A DNA stretch of 64,000 nt from UBA5614 sp963667535. GTDB lineage: Bacteria > Cloacimonadota > Cloacimonadia > Cloacimonadales > Cloacimonadaceae. Under the pieces are notes generated by a model. It was given only the letters and a program-made list of their open reading frames with translations. It did no database searches and had not been told where the DNA came from. Made by a program: the position numbers and the translations under genes. Shown piece after piece: positions 9,377 through 18,581 of the stretch. Location of the stretch: assembly GCA_963667535.2 (NCBI GenBank), contig CAXXDU010000002.1:1488001-1552000 (forward strand), written 5' to 3'. Every line of letters starts with the position of its first letter. The first letter of the stretch is position 1.

Positions 9377-9387
9377 ACGGAGAAATT

Positions 9388-10836
9388 ATGAAAGCACTTT
9401 ATACAATTCTTATGATGATAATGTTATCATGTCTCAATGCTGAACTGAACTGGCAACATATTTACTTCAGCGGAGCACAGGCAGTTAGTCTGAGGGCTGT
9501 CAGGATAGAGGCAACGCAGTCTGAGCCTATTCTCTTATTAAAAGAAAACAACATCATTACTCAGACACCTATGCTTGCTTTAGATGATGGGTATAATAAC
9601 TATCAGGTTACCGTTACAGAGCCTGCTTATCCATTTATCGGGTTCAGACAGCAGACAGATTCTACCACGGTTATTCTGCCTGTGTGGCATGATTATAGTT
9701 CAATACCGGTTTTGAGTGATTTGACTCCCGCAATGAACGATCCGGTGGGAGATGCTTTGTTTACCCAGACTAATCTCGATATTGTCAATAGCTATGCCAC
9801 TTTCAGTAATGATAAGTTCTATTTTGCCATCATCAATAATGGCGGTGGCTTTCCTGTAAGCGCTGGCTTTACATTTTATGCATATATGGCAGCTATAGTC
9901 AATCCTGCAACAGCCAATGAACCAAATCCTACGGTTTGGGGACTGATGTATACTGTAGATGTGGCAGGGATTATTGCGCCGGGATTATATCGCATAACGG
10001 GTACTTCAACCAGTGATATGACTTTATTAGGAGCGATTGAGACAACTGTGATTCCCGGCTCAAATGGTTTGCTAATGTCTTGTAATAAAGCAGATTTAAT
10101 GGCAGATAGCAGCTTTGCTGTCTGGTTTAATGCGGATAATCCTGTGATTGGGTGTCAGATAATAACTAACAAAATATCGCTGGTTAGCGGGACACTGCTG
10201 GCTGACCAGACCAATGGCTTTGATTTGATACATAAAAAGGTAGTGTTTGCTCCGGAAACAGTACCATTTCAGGTTATCAGTAATCCCACTGTTACTTATC
10301 TGGCAAACTGGAATCTTGCTTTCGGAGTGGACTATTTTAGTGAGGATAGTTTTCTTCCGATTGAAGCCGAAGTAGTGATTGATAACGAGCATATATATCC
10401 ATTGTTACCGTATGAGTTTCCAGATTTTAGTCACAATGTCCATTATTCTGCTATCGTTAATCCAATCGAGACAGGAGAATGGACGCAGGCAGTATATCGC
10501 TTTACCGGTAATGGGATAAACTGGTCAACTACGCAAATCACGAATACTGCAAATGATGACTATTCCGAAATCTTAGCACCGGATGTTTTGATTATAAATC
10601 ACTATCCCAACCCGATTGGTAATATTCTGAATATGGAACTCAGGAAAGATATTGGGTTAGCTGATTTGAGTATCTATAATCTAAAGGGACAGAGAATTGT
10701 GAATAAGCAAATCAGGATATCTGATTATAAATTCCAGCTTGATATAACAGAGATTGACGCTCCTAATGGGATATACTTTTTAAAGATAACAGCTCATAAC
10801 AAGAGCCAGATAAAGAAAGTATTAATCCGCAGATAA
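9388..10836 (+). CDS. secreted protein with C-terminal sorting tail
   Basis: 482 residues. Signal peptide 1-18 (MKALYTILMMIMLSCLNA), an uncharacterised beta-rich body, and at about 400-482 a sorting tail of the Bacteroidota type IX secretion family: HYPNPIGN, LSIYNLKGQRI, then APNGIYFLKI and a terminal KKVLIRR. Family knowledge suggests export through the outer membrane with tail removal; secretion genes are not in this window. Ribosome-binding site cggag before ATG 9388. The body gives no family I recognise. Confidence 0.75.
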   Translation: MKALYTILMMIMLSCLNAELNWQHIYFSGAQAVSLRAVRIEATQSEPILLLKENNIITQTPMLALDDGYNNYQVTVTEPAYPFIGFRQQTDSTTVILPVWHDYSSIPVLSDLTPAMNDPVGDALFTQTNLDIVNSYATFSNDKFYFAIINNGGGFPVSAGFTFYAYMAAIVNPATANEPNPTVWGLMYTVDVAGIIAPGLYRITGTSTSDMTLLGAIETTVIPGSNGLLMSCNKADLMADSSFAVWFNADNPVIGCQIITNKISLVSGTLLADQTNGFDLIHKKVVFAPETVPFQVISNPTVTYLANWNLAFGVDYFSEDSFLPIEAEVVIDNEHIYPLLPYEFPDFSHNVHYSAIVNPIETGEWTQAVYRFTGNGINWSTTQITNTANDDYSEILAPDVLIINHYPNPIGNILNMELRKDIGLADLSIYNLKGQRIVNKQIRISDYKFQLDITEIDAPNGIYFLKITAHNKSQIKKVLIRR

Positions 10837-10960
10837 TATCTTGTAACGATATAATCAAAAGAAGGTATATGTGGGTTATGTGTTTAGCAATATACACAAT
10901 CTTCTTACATTAGCCCGGGACAAGTCACCGGAAAAAAGACAATGCAATCTAAAGTGTCAG

Positions 10961-12916
10961 TTATTTTATGGGTATGGTAAAAGAAAAAGTGCTACCTTTA
11001 TCCAGAGGTGAGCTAACGCTGACAGTTCCGCCTATCTGAGTGACGAATTCCTTGACGAGGGGCAAACCAAGTCCCGCACCTCTTCCATAGCCCGTACCGG
11101 TTGAAAAGACGCTGAGTTTACTTTCGAATATATGCTTTTGCAATTCCAGTGGAATACCCTGTCCACTGTCTTTGATATTGCAGACAAAATAGTTATTGTC
11201 ACGCAAAAGCTCCACTTTAACCACACCGGAATCGGGCGTAAATTTAACAGCATTGGAAAGAAGATTACGAAACACAACTTCCACAAAACCAGGGTCAACC
11301 ATTAACGTTTCTTTTGCATGAAAATCCGTAATAATCTCAATATGTTTAGCTGATATAATCAAAGCATGCTGCTCAATTATTTTTTGAAAGAGGGGTTCCA
11401 ACAGCACGGGTTTGGGGTTTACAACAATCTTGTCGAGTTGTTGGGCTGACCAACGTAAAAGATTGTCTGTAAGCGAATAAACGTCAAAGGCTGAACGCTG
11501 TATTTGGGTGAGAAATTCTTTGTCTTGTGCAGGATAAGACTCCTCTTCCAAAACCAGTTCAATACCCTGATAAATGCTGGCAAGAGGACCTCTGAGGTCA
11601 TGGGCAACGATAGAAAATAGTTTTGTCTTGGCATCATTGGCAGATTTTAGTTTTTCCAAAGCTGATTCAAGCTGTGTCTTTTGCTCATTGATTAGTTTGT
11701 TGCGTTTTTTGAGTTCCACGTTCTTCAGTCTGAATATTTCAGCTTTTTGTTGTTCTTTAATCTTGTTAAATTCTTGTTCTAATTGTAAGAATTGGGCTTC
11801 TTTATCTTTGTTCCAGATTTTTGATTCTGTTTGTTTTGAAGCCTCTAAATATTCAACGGCCTGCTTCCACTTTTTCTGTGCCATGCAGATATTGTAGCCT
11901 TGATTATAGGCAGGTAACAGAAAATTGATATCATTCATGCTCTTTATCAGAGGAATGATTATCTTCAGATACCGGGTGGCGGAGCGATAATTATGCATCT
12001 GAACATAAGACTCAACTAAGGTAAGACAGATCCTGATGTAGAAATTGGGTTCTTCGTTAACTTCTTTATTTTTTAAAGCTTTGTTGAGATACAGCAAAGC
12101 TTCTGCAGGACGTCTGGCTTGATTATAAATAATTCCCAAATGAAGCTGTATTCTGGATATCTGATACTGATCATTACGGTCCTCATAAATTTGGAGAATA
12201 ATAAGAATGGTTTTAAGTGCTAATCCGGGTTTGTTGGTGAGAGTATAAATCCTGCTGAGGTTACTCAAGGCATGGGCATATTGCATCATATTCTTTTGTT
12301 TCAAAGATAGAGTTGCTGCCTTCCGATAATGTTTGATTGCCTTTTTTTGATCCAGCGCATTAGAATAGACATTACCAAAGCCCAGTGCTATGCTAATCAG
12401 AAATGAATCCAGCTTATGAGCAGTCGCCAGTTGTTCAGCCCGAAACAGACTGTCTGCTGCATCTGTGTAATTCATCAAACCATCCTGGCATCTTGCCAGG
12501 CTAAGGTAAGAATGGATAATATGCGGAACATTGTCAAAACTTTGAAAGAGCTCTTCCGCCTTTTTTATCAAGGCTATGGCTTCCTCATACCGTTCTAAAT
12601 TCAGAAGATTATCTCCGGTTGCACAGAGTAGAGTCGCCAGTTCAATATCCTTGAGTCCTGTCCGCTTTTTTATCTTGAGAGCGAGGGAAATCATCTCATA
12701 CGCATCATTGAATTTTCCACAAGTACTCAGGCAGTTCGAATATGTAAGCAGAAAGGGGATTAGTTGCACAGGTGGAGTATGAGAGCGGATTATTTCCCAG
12801 GTTTCCTTGGCAAAAGCAATAGCCCGGGGTGGATTTTCATAAATAAGTTGATTGATTTCAATTACTTTGGCATCAATTTCATTGATATCTAATTTGTTAA
12901 TATTCTTACTGCTCAT
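10961..12916 (-). CDS. soluble TPR histidine kinase
   Basis: 651 residues without signal peptide or membrane segment. Residues about 10-370 are tetratricopeptide-like helical repeats, followed by a coiled coil at about 375-425 (KEAQFLQLEQEFNKIKEQQ). The kinase core has the H-box IVAHDLRGPL (His at about 437), N-box FRNLLSNAVKFT, G1 DSGQGIP and G2 GAGLGLPLVKEF. No receiver domain is attached and no response regulator gene is adjacent, so it is an orphan cytoplasmic kinase, probably taking its signal through the TPRs. Start ATG 12916 behind GAGGT. Confidence 0.85.
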   Translation of the reverse strand: MSSKNINKLDINEIDAKVIEINQLIYENPPRAIAFAKETWEIIRSHTPPVQLIPFLLTYSNCLSTCGKFNDAYEMISLALKIKKRTGLKDIELATLLCATGDNLLNLERYEEAIALIKKAEELFQSFDNVPHIIHSYLSLARCQDGLMNYTDAADSLFRAEQLATAHKLDSFLISIALGFGNVYSNALDQKKAIKHYRKAATLSLKQKNMMQYAHALSNLSRIYTLTNKPGLALKTILIILQIYEDRNDQYQISRIQLHLGIIYNQARRPAEALLYLNKALKNKEVNEEPNFYIRICLTLVESYVQMHNYRSATRYLKIIIPLIKSMNDINFLLPAYNQGYNICMAQKKWKQAVEYLEASKQTESKIWNKDKEAQFLQLEQEFNKIKEQQKAEIFRLKNVELKKRNKLINEQKTQLESALEKLKSANDAKTKLFSIVAHDLRGPLASIYQGIELVLEEESYPAQDKEFLTQIQRSAFDVYSLTDNLLRWSAQQLDKIVVNPKPVLLEPLFQKIIEQHALIISAKHIEIITDFHAKETLMVDPGFVEVVFRNLLSNAVKFTPDSGVVKVELLRDNNYFVCNIKDSGQGIPLELQKHIFESKLSVFSTGTGYGRGAGLGLPLVKEFVTQIGGTVSVSSPLDKGSTFSFTIPIK

Positions 12917-13022
12917 ATTATATTACCTCAAGTCAAACTGTTCAAAGCAGACTAAGCAAGACAGGGATTGGTGTCAATAAAATAAAAGAAAGACCGCTTA
13001 TCTGACGGGCTTTGATATTTTA

Positions 13023-13047
13023 TCATTCCTCGCTTGTCGGGGAATCC
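13023..13047. repeat. GTCATTCC-type palindromic repeat
   Basis: tcattcctcgct ... ggggaatcc, just downstream of the toroid gene; imperfect copy of the dispersed palindrome family. Confidence 0.55.
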
Positions 13048-13062
13048 TGGTTTTTAGTTGAT

Positions 13063-14067
13063 TTAGTTTAAGCTGAGCGAGGATAATTTATCTAATGTCT
13101 TTCTCCAGTTTAAAGTGAGAGGTACAGACAAGGAATTCTCTTTACATAACATATCGAGTGCAGTGAATGATTCGGCTTTATCTTTCCATATCCATTCGTG
13201 GTTGATGTGATAGAGACTTCCATCCAGATTTACTTTATTGGCTTTTAGTATGATGTAGCCGGCTGGGTCAATAGACTTTTGTATCTGATTAAAGCAATCC
13301 TCAGCTATTCTAACCGGTAAGGCAGACTGGGTTTGATAAGCCCAATCCACAATAAAAGAAAAACCACGTAAGACATCATAATCATAGTAGCGGGGAAAGG
13401 AAATTTGAAGCCAGTCTGCCTCAATAATTTTACCTGTGGAGGATTTATACATGTTATGGCTCAGGAGATAATGAGCTCCCTTATCCAATAGTGTTTTAAT
13501 CTTATCATCGTGTGTTTTGCAATAGACAATCAGCATAGCTTCCAAAACCGGTAAAGTCGACAGGAATGAGCTTTTCCTGCTTTTTGTATAAGCTGCTTCT
13601 TCGCAATTATAACCACCATCGGGTAATTGATATTTACTCAGCCATTCATACCACCAGGGTAATCGTTCTTTTATGCAAAAGCCACAATCCTCAAACACCT
13701 TGTACATGTTTCCCAAAGCACAGAAGCAAAGGATATCACGATAAGGGTCAATGCCTTTGGGTAATTCGGCTTCTGTCAGGGGAAAATCGTGCAGATAGTG
13801 CTTATCAATGACATCGATAAGCACATCGAGAAATTCGATAGGTATTAGATGCTTATATCCGGTTTCATAAAGCAGAAGTACTTTCCACCAGGGGCTATCC
13901 CATTTGGGCCAGTAGGGATCAAGTTTGATGCTTTGTAGAGCAAGCTCTGTCTTGAGTTCTTCACTGATAACTAGCAAACTCTTTATTTGCTCTTCACTCA
14001 AAGTAAGTTCTGCTGTTAAGGCAGGAAACTTAAGATACTGTTCAATTCTATTATTTAAATCGTTCAT
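13063..14067 (-). CDS. alpha-toroid-like protein (terpene-cyclase-fold resemblance)
   Basis: 334 residues, mostly helical with many aromatic residues. WLSKYQLPDGGYNCEEAAYT resembles the QW-type turn of alpha/alpha-toroid proteins such as squalene cyclases and prenyltransferase beta subunits, and SLYHINHEWIWKDKAESFTA is another conserved-looking segment. No DXDD cyclase motif or zinc-site pattern is visible, so enzymatic activity is uncertain. The start at ATG 14067 has CGGAG upstream and overlaps the end of the acetyltransferase gene by 17 nt, so the two are coupled. No signal peptide; cytoplasmic. Confidence 0.6.
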   Translation of the reverse strand: MNDLNNRIEQYLKFPALTAELTLSEEQIKSLLVISEELKTELALQSIKLDPYWPKWDSPWWKVLLLYETGYKHLIPIEFLDVLIDVIDKHYLHDFPLTEAELPKGIDPYRDILCFCALGNMYKVFEDCGFCIKERLPWWYEWLSKYQLPDGGYNCEEAAYTKSRKSSFLSTLPVLEAMLIVYCKTHDDKIKTLLDKGAHYLLSHNMYKSSTGKIIEADWLQISFPRYYDYDVLRGFSFIVDWAYQTQSALPVRIAEDCFNQIQKSIDPAGYIILKANKVNLDGSLYHINHEWIWKDKAESFTALDMLCKENSLSVPLTLNWRKTLDKLSSLSLN

Positions 14068-14638
14068 CTCGTTCTCCGGGAATCACAACATCTGGTCCGT
14101 AAAAACTATTTGCCATAAGCTTGAATTTGTATCTGTAGTATAGATTATCGTTGATTGTAATAGTCCTGTCCTTTTCAATAATTTCAAAACCAAGCCCGAG
14201 AGCCAGCTTCACCATTCTCTCGTTACCTGACCATGTTTCGCAGTGGATGTAAGGGATATCCTTAGATTCCAACAAATATGAAATCCACAATTCCAGTACT
14301 TCTTTTCCGAGACCAATACCCCAGCAATCTGTCTCAGTGATATTTATACCTACAGCAAGCTGATCTTTATCATGGTCAATATGGTATGATGAGACCCAGC
14401 CAATATGTTTGTATTGGTAGCAGATTTCAAATCTTGTCCTAATTTCAGGAGGCCCAATCAATATCCTTTCTGAGAGCAGGCTTATATAGCCCTTTGCAAA
14501 GGATTCATCAACTATTTCCCAGGGGGCATCCCATTTAGTCCATTCCTGTTCACTGGTAAACCATCTTTGGTAATCAACGATATCGATATCAAGGAGGTCT
14601 CTCAAGACTATCCTACTGCCAACTATTTCTTTTATCAT
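14051..14638 (-). CDS. GNAT-family N-acetyltransferase
   Basis: 195 residues from ATG 14638 (MIKEIVGSRIVLRDL). The frame extends further upstream, but that part would run through a terminator hairpin, so the internal ATG is preferred. Typical GNAT order: beta1 RIVLRDLLDIDIVDYQRWF, central beta4 HIGWVSSYHID with GINITETDCWGIGLGKEVLE (the acetyl-CoA-binding turn), and the NERMVKLALGLGFE motif. Family role is transfer of acetyl from acetyl-CoA to an amine; the substrate is unknown. Coupled to the toroid gene downstream. Confidence 0.8.
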   Translation of the reverse strand: MIKEIVGSRIVLRDLLDIDIVDYQRWFTSEQEWTKWDAPWEIVDESFAKGYISLLSERILIGPPEIRTRFEICYQYKHIGWVSSYHIDHDKDQLAVGINITETDCWGIGLGKEVLELWISYLLESKDIPYIHCETWSGNERMVKLALGLGFEIIEKDRTITINDNLYYRYKFKLMANSFYGPDVVIPGERDERFK

Positions 14639-14679
14639 ATTATTAACTCTCAGGACAACTTGATTTGCTGTCAATGAAA

Positions 14680-14707
14680 AAAAGCCCGTCAAATCTGACG
14701 GGCTTTT
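14680..14707 (-). terminator. rho-independent terminator of the hydrogenase operon
   Basis: Perfect stem AAAGCCCGTC / GACGGGCTTT with a 6-nt loop and flanking A/T runs, about 40 nt past the HydA stop on the minus strand, where a run of T follows the stem. Confidence 0.85.
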
Positions 14708-14715
14708 ATTTGTAT

Positions 14716-14741
14716 GGATTCCCAATCAAGTTGGGAATGAC
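14716..14741. repeat. GTCATTCC-type palindromic repeat
   Basis: ggattcccaatc ... ttgggaatgac, minus orientation, between the HydA stop and its terminator. Confidence 0.65.
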
Positions 14742-14743
14742 AA

Positions 14744-16528
14744 TTAATGATGTTTATGAGTTGCCTGTTCTGTGATTTGACCATTACTTACAGAACGTTT
14801 GAAGTAATATGTATGCAACAGTTTCAGGGCAAGTGGTGAATTAGGAGCACCTAAGAAACGTTCATAAATTCTTGCAACTTCAGGATTCTGATGAGATCTG
14901 CGGACGGGCAGGGATTTGTCTTCTGCATAAAGACTTTCACCACGACGAGCGCGCATTGCAAGGTCGTTGCCATAAGGTTGCCCACCACCACCCACGCAGC
15001 CACCTGGGCACGCCATGATTTCAACGAAATGATAAGGTGATACACCATCTTTGGCAAGACCTGCTCTGATTTTGTCCATAACGATACGGGCATTGGAAAG
15101 TCCATGAGCAACAGCAATACGTAAATCACCAAAACCAGGTATTGGAACCACAGCTTCTTTGACGCCAACCAGACCGCGAACAGCCTTGATTTCGACATCT
15201 TCCAGTTCTGTACCCGTAATCAGGAAATAAGCGCTACGCAAAGCTGCTTCCATCACACCACCGGTAGCACCGAAAATAGTTCCGGCACCGGTGTAGAAGC
15301 TCATGTTTTCATCAGCGTCCTCGTCTTTGATGTTTTTGAGGTCAACGCCGGCTTCTTTGAACATACGCTGTAATTCACGGGTGGTCAGGACGTAGTCTGT
15401 ATCCTGATATCCGGAATCGCGTAGTTCAGGACGGGCAGCTTCAAATTTCTTGGCAGTGCAAGGCATAATGGCAACGGAAACTATCTTTGCCGGGTCGATA
15501 TTCTGTTCCTGTGCATAATAGGTTTTTGCCAGAACGCCGAACATTGACATGGGAGACTTGGCAGTACTGACGCAATCAGCCAAATCAGGATAGTAGGTTT
15601 CCATAAATTTTATCCAGCCGGGAGAGCAGGATGTTATAACAGGTTTCTTGCTACCGGCTTTGAGTTTTTCTACTACTTCTGTACCTTCTTCCAGAATGGT
15701 AAGGTCTGCTGTAAAATTTGTATCCATCACAGCATCAAAACCAACTTTCCGAAGTCCGGCATACATTTTTTTTACTGTGAGAGAACCCATTTCCATTCCA
15801 TATTCCTCGCCAAGAGAAACACGGATAGACGGAGCTTCCTGCACGATGACATGTTTGTCAGGGTCAAGAATGGCATTCCAGACTTCATCCACAGCACTTC
15901 TTTCACGCAGGGCACCTGTGGGGCAATAGACTGTGCATTGACCGCAATTTACGCAAGGACTGTTTGCCATACCGCCTGCAAAGGCAGTATCAACATGGCT
16001 TTCAAAGCCTCTATCAGCAAAAGTGAGTGCATAAACGGTCTGCACATCATTGCACACAGTTACACAACGACCACAGGCAATACATTTGTCTATATCGCGG
16101 ATAATGGAAAGACTGCTGTCATCTTCTTTGTGCTTATGCAGGATTTGAGGCAAATGCTCGGCATTTACACCAAGGTTATTTGCCAGAGTTTGAAGTTCAC
16201 ATTTGTTGTTCGCTGCACAAGTAGGGCAGGTCACATCGTGATTACTGAGAATCATTTCCACCAGAGTTTTACGGTAAGCACGTAACTTCTTTGAATTTGT
16301 GGTTACTTTCATACCTTCAGCTACAGGAGTGCAGCAAGCTCTTTTGGGAAGCGGATTACCTGACGCTTCCACAACACACACACCACAATTGGCTGTGGGC
16401 GGAAGGTCAGGATGATAACACAGGCGGGGAATATGGATGCCATATTTGTCAGCAGCTTCGATGATTGTCATCGTCTCCGGAACTTCAATATGGTGACCAT
16501 CTATCCAGACATTAACTGTTTTCGCCAT
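14744..16528 (-). CDS. hydA: [FeFe]-hydrogenase catalytic subunit, NAD-linked type
   Basis: 594 residues, the usual length for catalytic subunits of multimeric NAD(P)-linked hydrogenases. N-terminal [2Fe-2S] domain (Cys37, 48, 51, 65/66), a His-Cys [4Fe-4S] segment (H.VTCPTCAANNKCELQ), two [4Fe-4S] clusters (CIACGRCVTVC, CVNCGQCTVYC), then the H-cluster domain: L1 TSCSPGW (about 297), L2 MPCTAKKFE (about 354), L3 MACPGGCVGGGGQP (about 506), and the small-subunit-like C-terminus. It reduces protons or oxidises H2 at the H-cluster and exchanges electrons with the NuoF/NuoE-like partners encoded upstream. L1 has Ser where TSCCPGW enzymes have a second Cys. Last gene of the operon; a terminator follows. 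Confidence 0.95.
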   Translation of the reverse strand: MAKTVNVWIDGHHIEVPETMTIIEAADKYGIHIPRLCYHPDLPPTANCGVCVVEASGNPLPKRACCTPVAEGMKVTTNSKKLRAYRKTLVEMILSNHDVTCPTCAANNKCELQTLANNLGVNAEHLPQILHKHKEDDSSLSIIRDIDKCIACGRCVTVCNDVQTVYALTFADRGFESHVDTAFAGGMANSPCVNCGQCTVYCPTGALRERSAVDEVWNAILDPDKHVIVQEAPSIRVSLGEEYGMEMGSLTVKKMYAGLRKVGFDAVMDTNFTADLTILEEGTEVVEKLKAGSKKPVITSCSPGWIKFMETYYPDLADCVSTAKSPMSMFGVLAKTYYAQEQNIDPAKIVSVAIMPCTAKKFEAARPELRDSGYQDTDYVLTTRELQRMFKEAGVDLKNIKDEDADENMSFYTGAGTIFGATGGVMEAALRSAYFLITGTELEDVEIKAVRGLVGVKEAVVPIPGFGDLRIAVAHGLSNARIVMDKIRAGLAKDGVSPYHFVEIMACPGGCVGGGGQPYGNDLAMRARRGESLYAEDKSLPVRRSHQNPEVARIYERFLGAPNSPLALKLLHTYYFKRSVSNGQITEQATHKHH

Positions 16529-16553
16529 GAGGTTTTCCTCCAGATATCTATCT

Positions 16554-18116
16554 TTATTCTTTGATTAATGCAAGAAATTCGTCTCTGAAGTTTTCCAGAG
16601 CGCTGCGAATAGGCATAATCGGAGACTGTCCTAAAGCGCAGAATGAAGTCTGCTGCATTGTTTCAGCAATTAGCAGCAGTTTATCCAAATCATCAACAGA
16701 GCCATGACCTTTTTTTATCTTGGTGATTATATCATAAAGCTGTTGAGAACCGTTACGGCAGGGAGCACACTTTCCGCAGGATTCATGGCGGAAGAAGCGC
16801 AGGATTGACCAAAGCATATCAACAATACTGGTGTTTTCGTTCATGACAAGAATGGCACCTGAACCCAAAACAGCAGAATACTGATTAAGGCTGTTCAGAT
16901 CCATCTTTACATCAAGCATGCGTTCATTTAAAATGACGCCAGCAGCTCCACCGATAAGTGCAGCTTTGAAACGGAAGCCTTTTTTCATGCCACCGGCATA
17001 GTCGTTGATGATAGTTCTGAGGGTCGTACCCATATCAATTTCACAAAGACCGGGATAAGCTACCTCACCCAAAATCGTATAGACTTTGGTACCACTGCAG
17101 TCAGGTGTTCCGAATTTCTTATATCCATCAGCACCATGCTTGATGATGTAGGGGATATTTGCCAGTGTTTCAACATTATTGACTATAGTAGGGCATTCCC
17201 ACAGACCTTTAACGCCAGGGAATGGTGGTTTCCAGCGGGGATTACCGCGATTTCCTTCTAATGATTCAATCAAAGCTGTTTCTTCACCGCAGACATAAGC
17301 ACCTGCGCCAATTCTGATATCAATATCAAGGTCAAACCCACTATCAAAGATATTCTTGCCGAGTAAGCCATATTCGTTACACTTAGCAATGGCTATTTTC
17401 AGACGGCTGATACTGAGCTTGTATTCACCCCGGATGTAGATATAGGCTTTGGTGGCTCCGACTGCTCTGGCACAAATCATAATGCCTTCCAGAAGCTGAT
17501 GGGGGTCACCTTCCATAATCAAACGGTCTTTAAACGTACCGGGTTCACCTTCGTCAGCATTTACAACAACATATTTCTGAGCACATTCGATGGGAGCAGT
17601 AAAACTCCACTTCAAACCTGTAGGGAAACCTGCTCCACCGCGTCCGCGTAAACCTGAATTCTTAACTTCAGTAACAATATCCATAGGTTTCATCTGAAGA
17701 AGAGCTTTTTCCCAGGCTTCATAACCACCGGCACCGAGATATTCATCAATGTTCTCGGGGTCAATGATACCGGAATTGCGAAGCACGATACGAGATTCGT
17801 AATTAAACTTGGGACTGAATTTAGAGCCTGCATCAAGCATCAACCGATGCACAGGACGTCCTTTTAAAAAGTGTTCATTTACAAGCTCTGGAATATCGGT
17901 AGTCTGAACATTCTCATAGTTTACATTTTCAGGATAAATAGTCAGACAAATACCTTTGCCGAAAAAGCCTAATGGACCGGTTTCCAGAATATTGACTTCT
18001 TCGTGCAAAGCAGCAGTAGTCAGCTCTTTGCGTAGAGCATCAGTAAATTCTTTCACTCCGGCTTGTTGAGAGGTTTCATTGATTCCGATCAGTATGTGTG
18101 TGCGGTAGTATTTCAT
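16554..18116 (-). CDS. NuoF-like diaphorase subunit, short form (second copy)
   Basis: 520 residues. NAD/FMN-binding NuoF core with GRGGAGFPTGLKW (about 159) and NADEGEPGTFKDR, an SLBB domain, and the C-terminal N3-type cluster SCGKCAPC (about 447) plus SFCALGQ. The N-terminal thioredoxin-like domain (about 1-95) lacks the cysteine pairs of its larger neighbour (ETGPLGFFGKG instead of ETGCMGPCDYG), so it should not hold a [2Fe-2S] cluster. There is no C-terminal ferredoxin domain. It starts on the base where the 151-residue NuoE-like gene ends. With a complete NuoF in the same operon, it may be an alternative or regulatory diaphorase. Confidence 0.88.
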   Translation of the reverse strand: MKYYRTHILIGINETSQQAGVKEFTDALRKELTTAALHEEVNILETGPLGFFGKGICLTIYPENVNYENVQTTDIPELVNEHFLKGRPVHRLMLDAGSKFSPKFNYESRIVLRNSGIIDPENIDEYLGAGGYEAWEKALLQMKPMDIVTEVKNSGLRGRGGAGFPTGLKWSFTAPIECAQKYVVVNADEGEPGTFKDRLIMEGDPHQLLEGIMICARAVGATKAYIYIRGEYKLSISRLKIAIAKCNEYGLLGKNIFDSGFDLDIDIRIGAGAYVCGEETALIESLEGNRGNPRWKPPFPGVKGLWECPTIVNNVETLANIPYIIKHGADGYKKFGTPDCSGTKVYTILGEVAYPGLCEIDMGTTLRTIINDYAGGMKKGFRFKAALIGGAAGVILNERMLDVKMDLNSLNQYSAVLGSGAILVMNENTSIVDMLWSILRFFRHESCGKCAPCRNGSQQLYDIITKIKKGHGSVDDLDKLLLIAETMQQTSFCALGQSPIMPIRSALENFRDEFLALIKE

Positions 18117-18571
18117 TATTTCACCTCTCTGAGTTTGGCAAAAACCTCATCGACTTTGTCTTCGGTCAAATCGCCATATACATCGTCGTTAATCATCATA
18201 ACCGGTGCATTACCGCAAACGCCCAAACAGGCGCAGAGTTCCAAAGTAAAAAGACCATCTTTGGATGTTTCACCGATTCCGATATTCAGAGCATTCTTCA
18301 TCTTGCGCAGAATGTTTTCTGAACCTTTAATGTAGCAATGAGGGGATTCACACAAGCGGATTATATTCTTTCCACGTGGTTTTGTGCTGTACATTGAATA
18401 GAATGTAATCACGCCATAAATGTGATTGGCTGGTATTTTGAGATATTCGGAGACAGCCTGAACAGCCTCTTCTGACAAGTAGTGCTGAGGATGAGTATCC
18501 TGAATGTCATGCAGGATGTAAATCAGGTTATCTTTTGTGGGAGCGTATTTGGAAAATATTTCCTGATACAT
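18116..18571 (-). CDS. NuoE-like [2Fe-2S] subunit, second copy
   Basis: 151 residues. NuoE/HydC fold with four cluster ligands in CESPHC and CLGVC, and the conserved GVITFYSMYSTKPRGK stretch. In bifurcating and NAD-linked hydrogenases this subunit passes electrons between HydB and HydA. It lies between the two NuoF-like genes, 10 nt after the larger one, and touches the start of the smaller. It probably pairs with the 520-residue NuoF, while the other NuoE at 21400 pairs with the 618-residue one, but that pairing is inferred from gene order only. Confidence 0.9.
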   Translation of the reverse strand: MYQEIFSKYAPTKDNLIYILHDIQDTHPQHYLSEEAVQAVSEYLKIPANHIYGVITFYSMYSTKPRGKNIIRLCESPHCYIKGSENILRKMKNALNIGIGETSKDGLFTLELCACLGVCGNAPVMMINDDVYGDLTEDKVDEVFAKLREVK

Positions 18572-18581
18572 ATATACTCCT

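Noticed and set aside
14639..14725. Longer N-terminus of the GNAT protein
   Set aside because: It would be translated from the operon terminator hairpin and adds no domain; ATG 14638 is the natural start.
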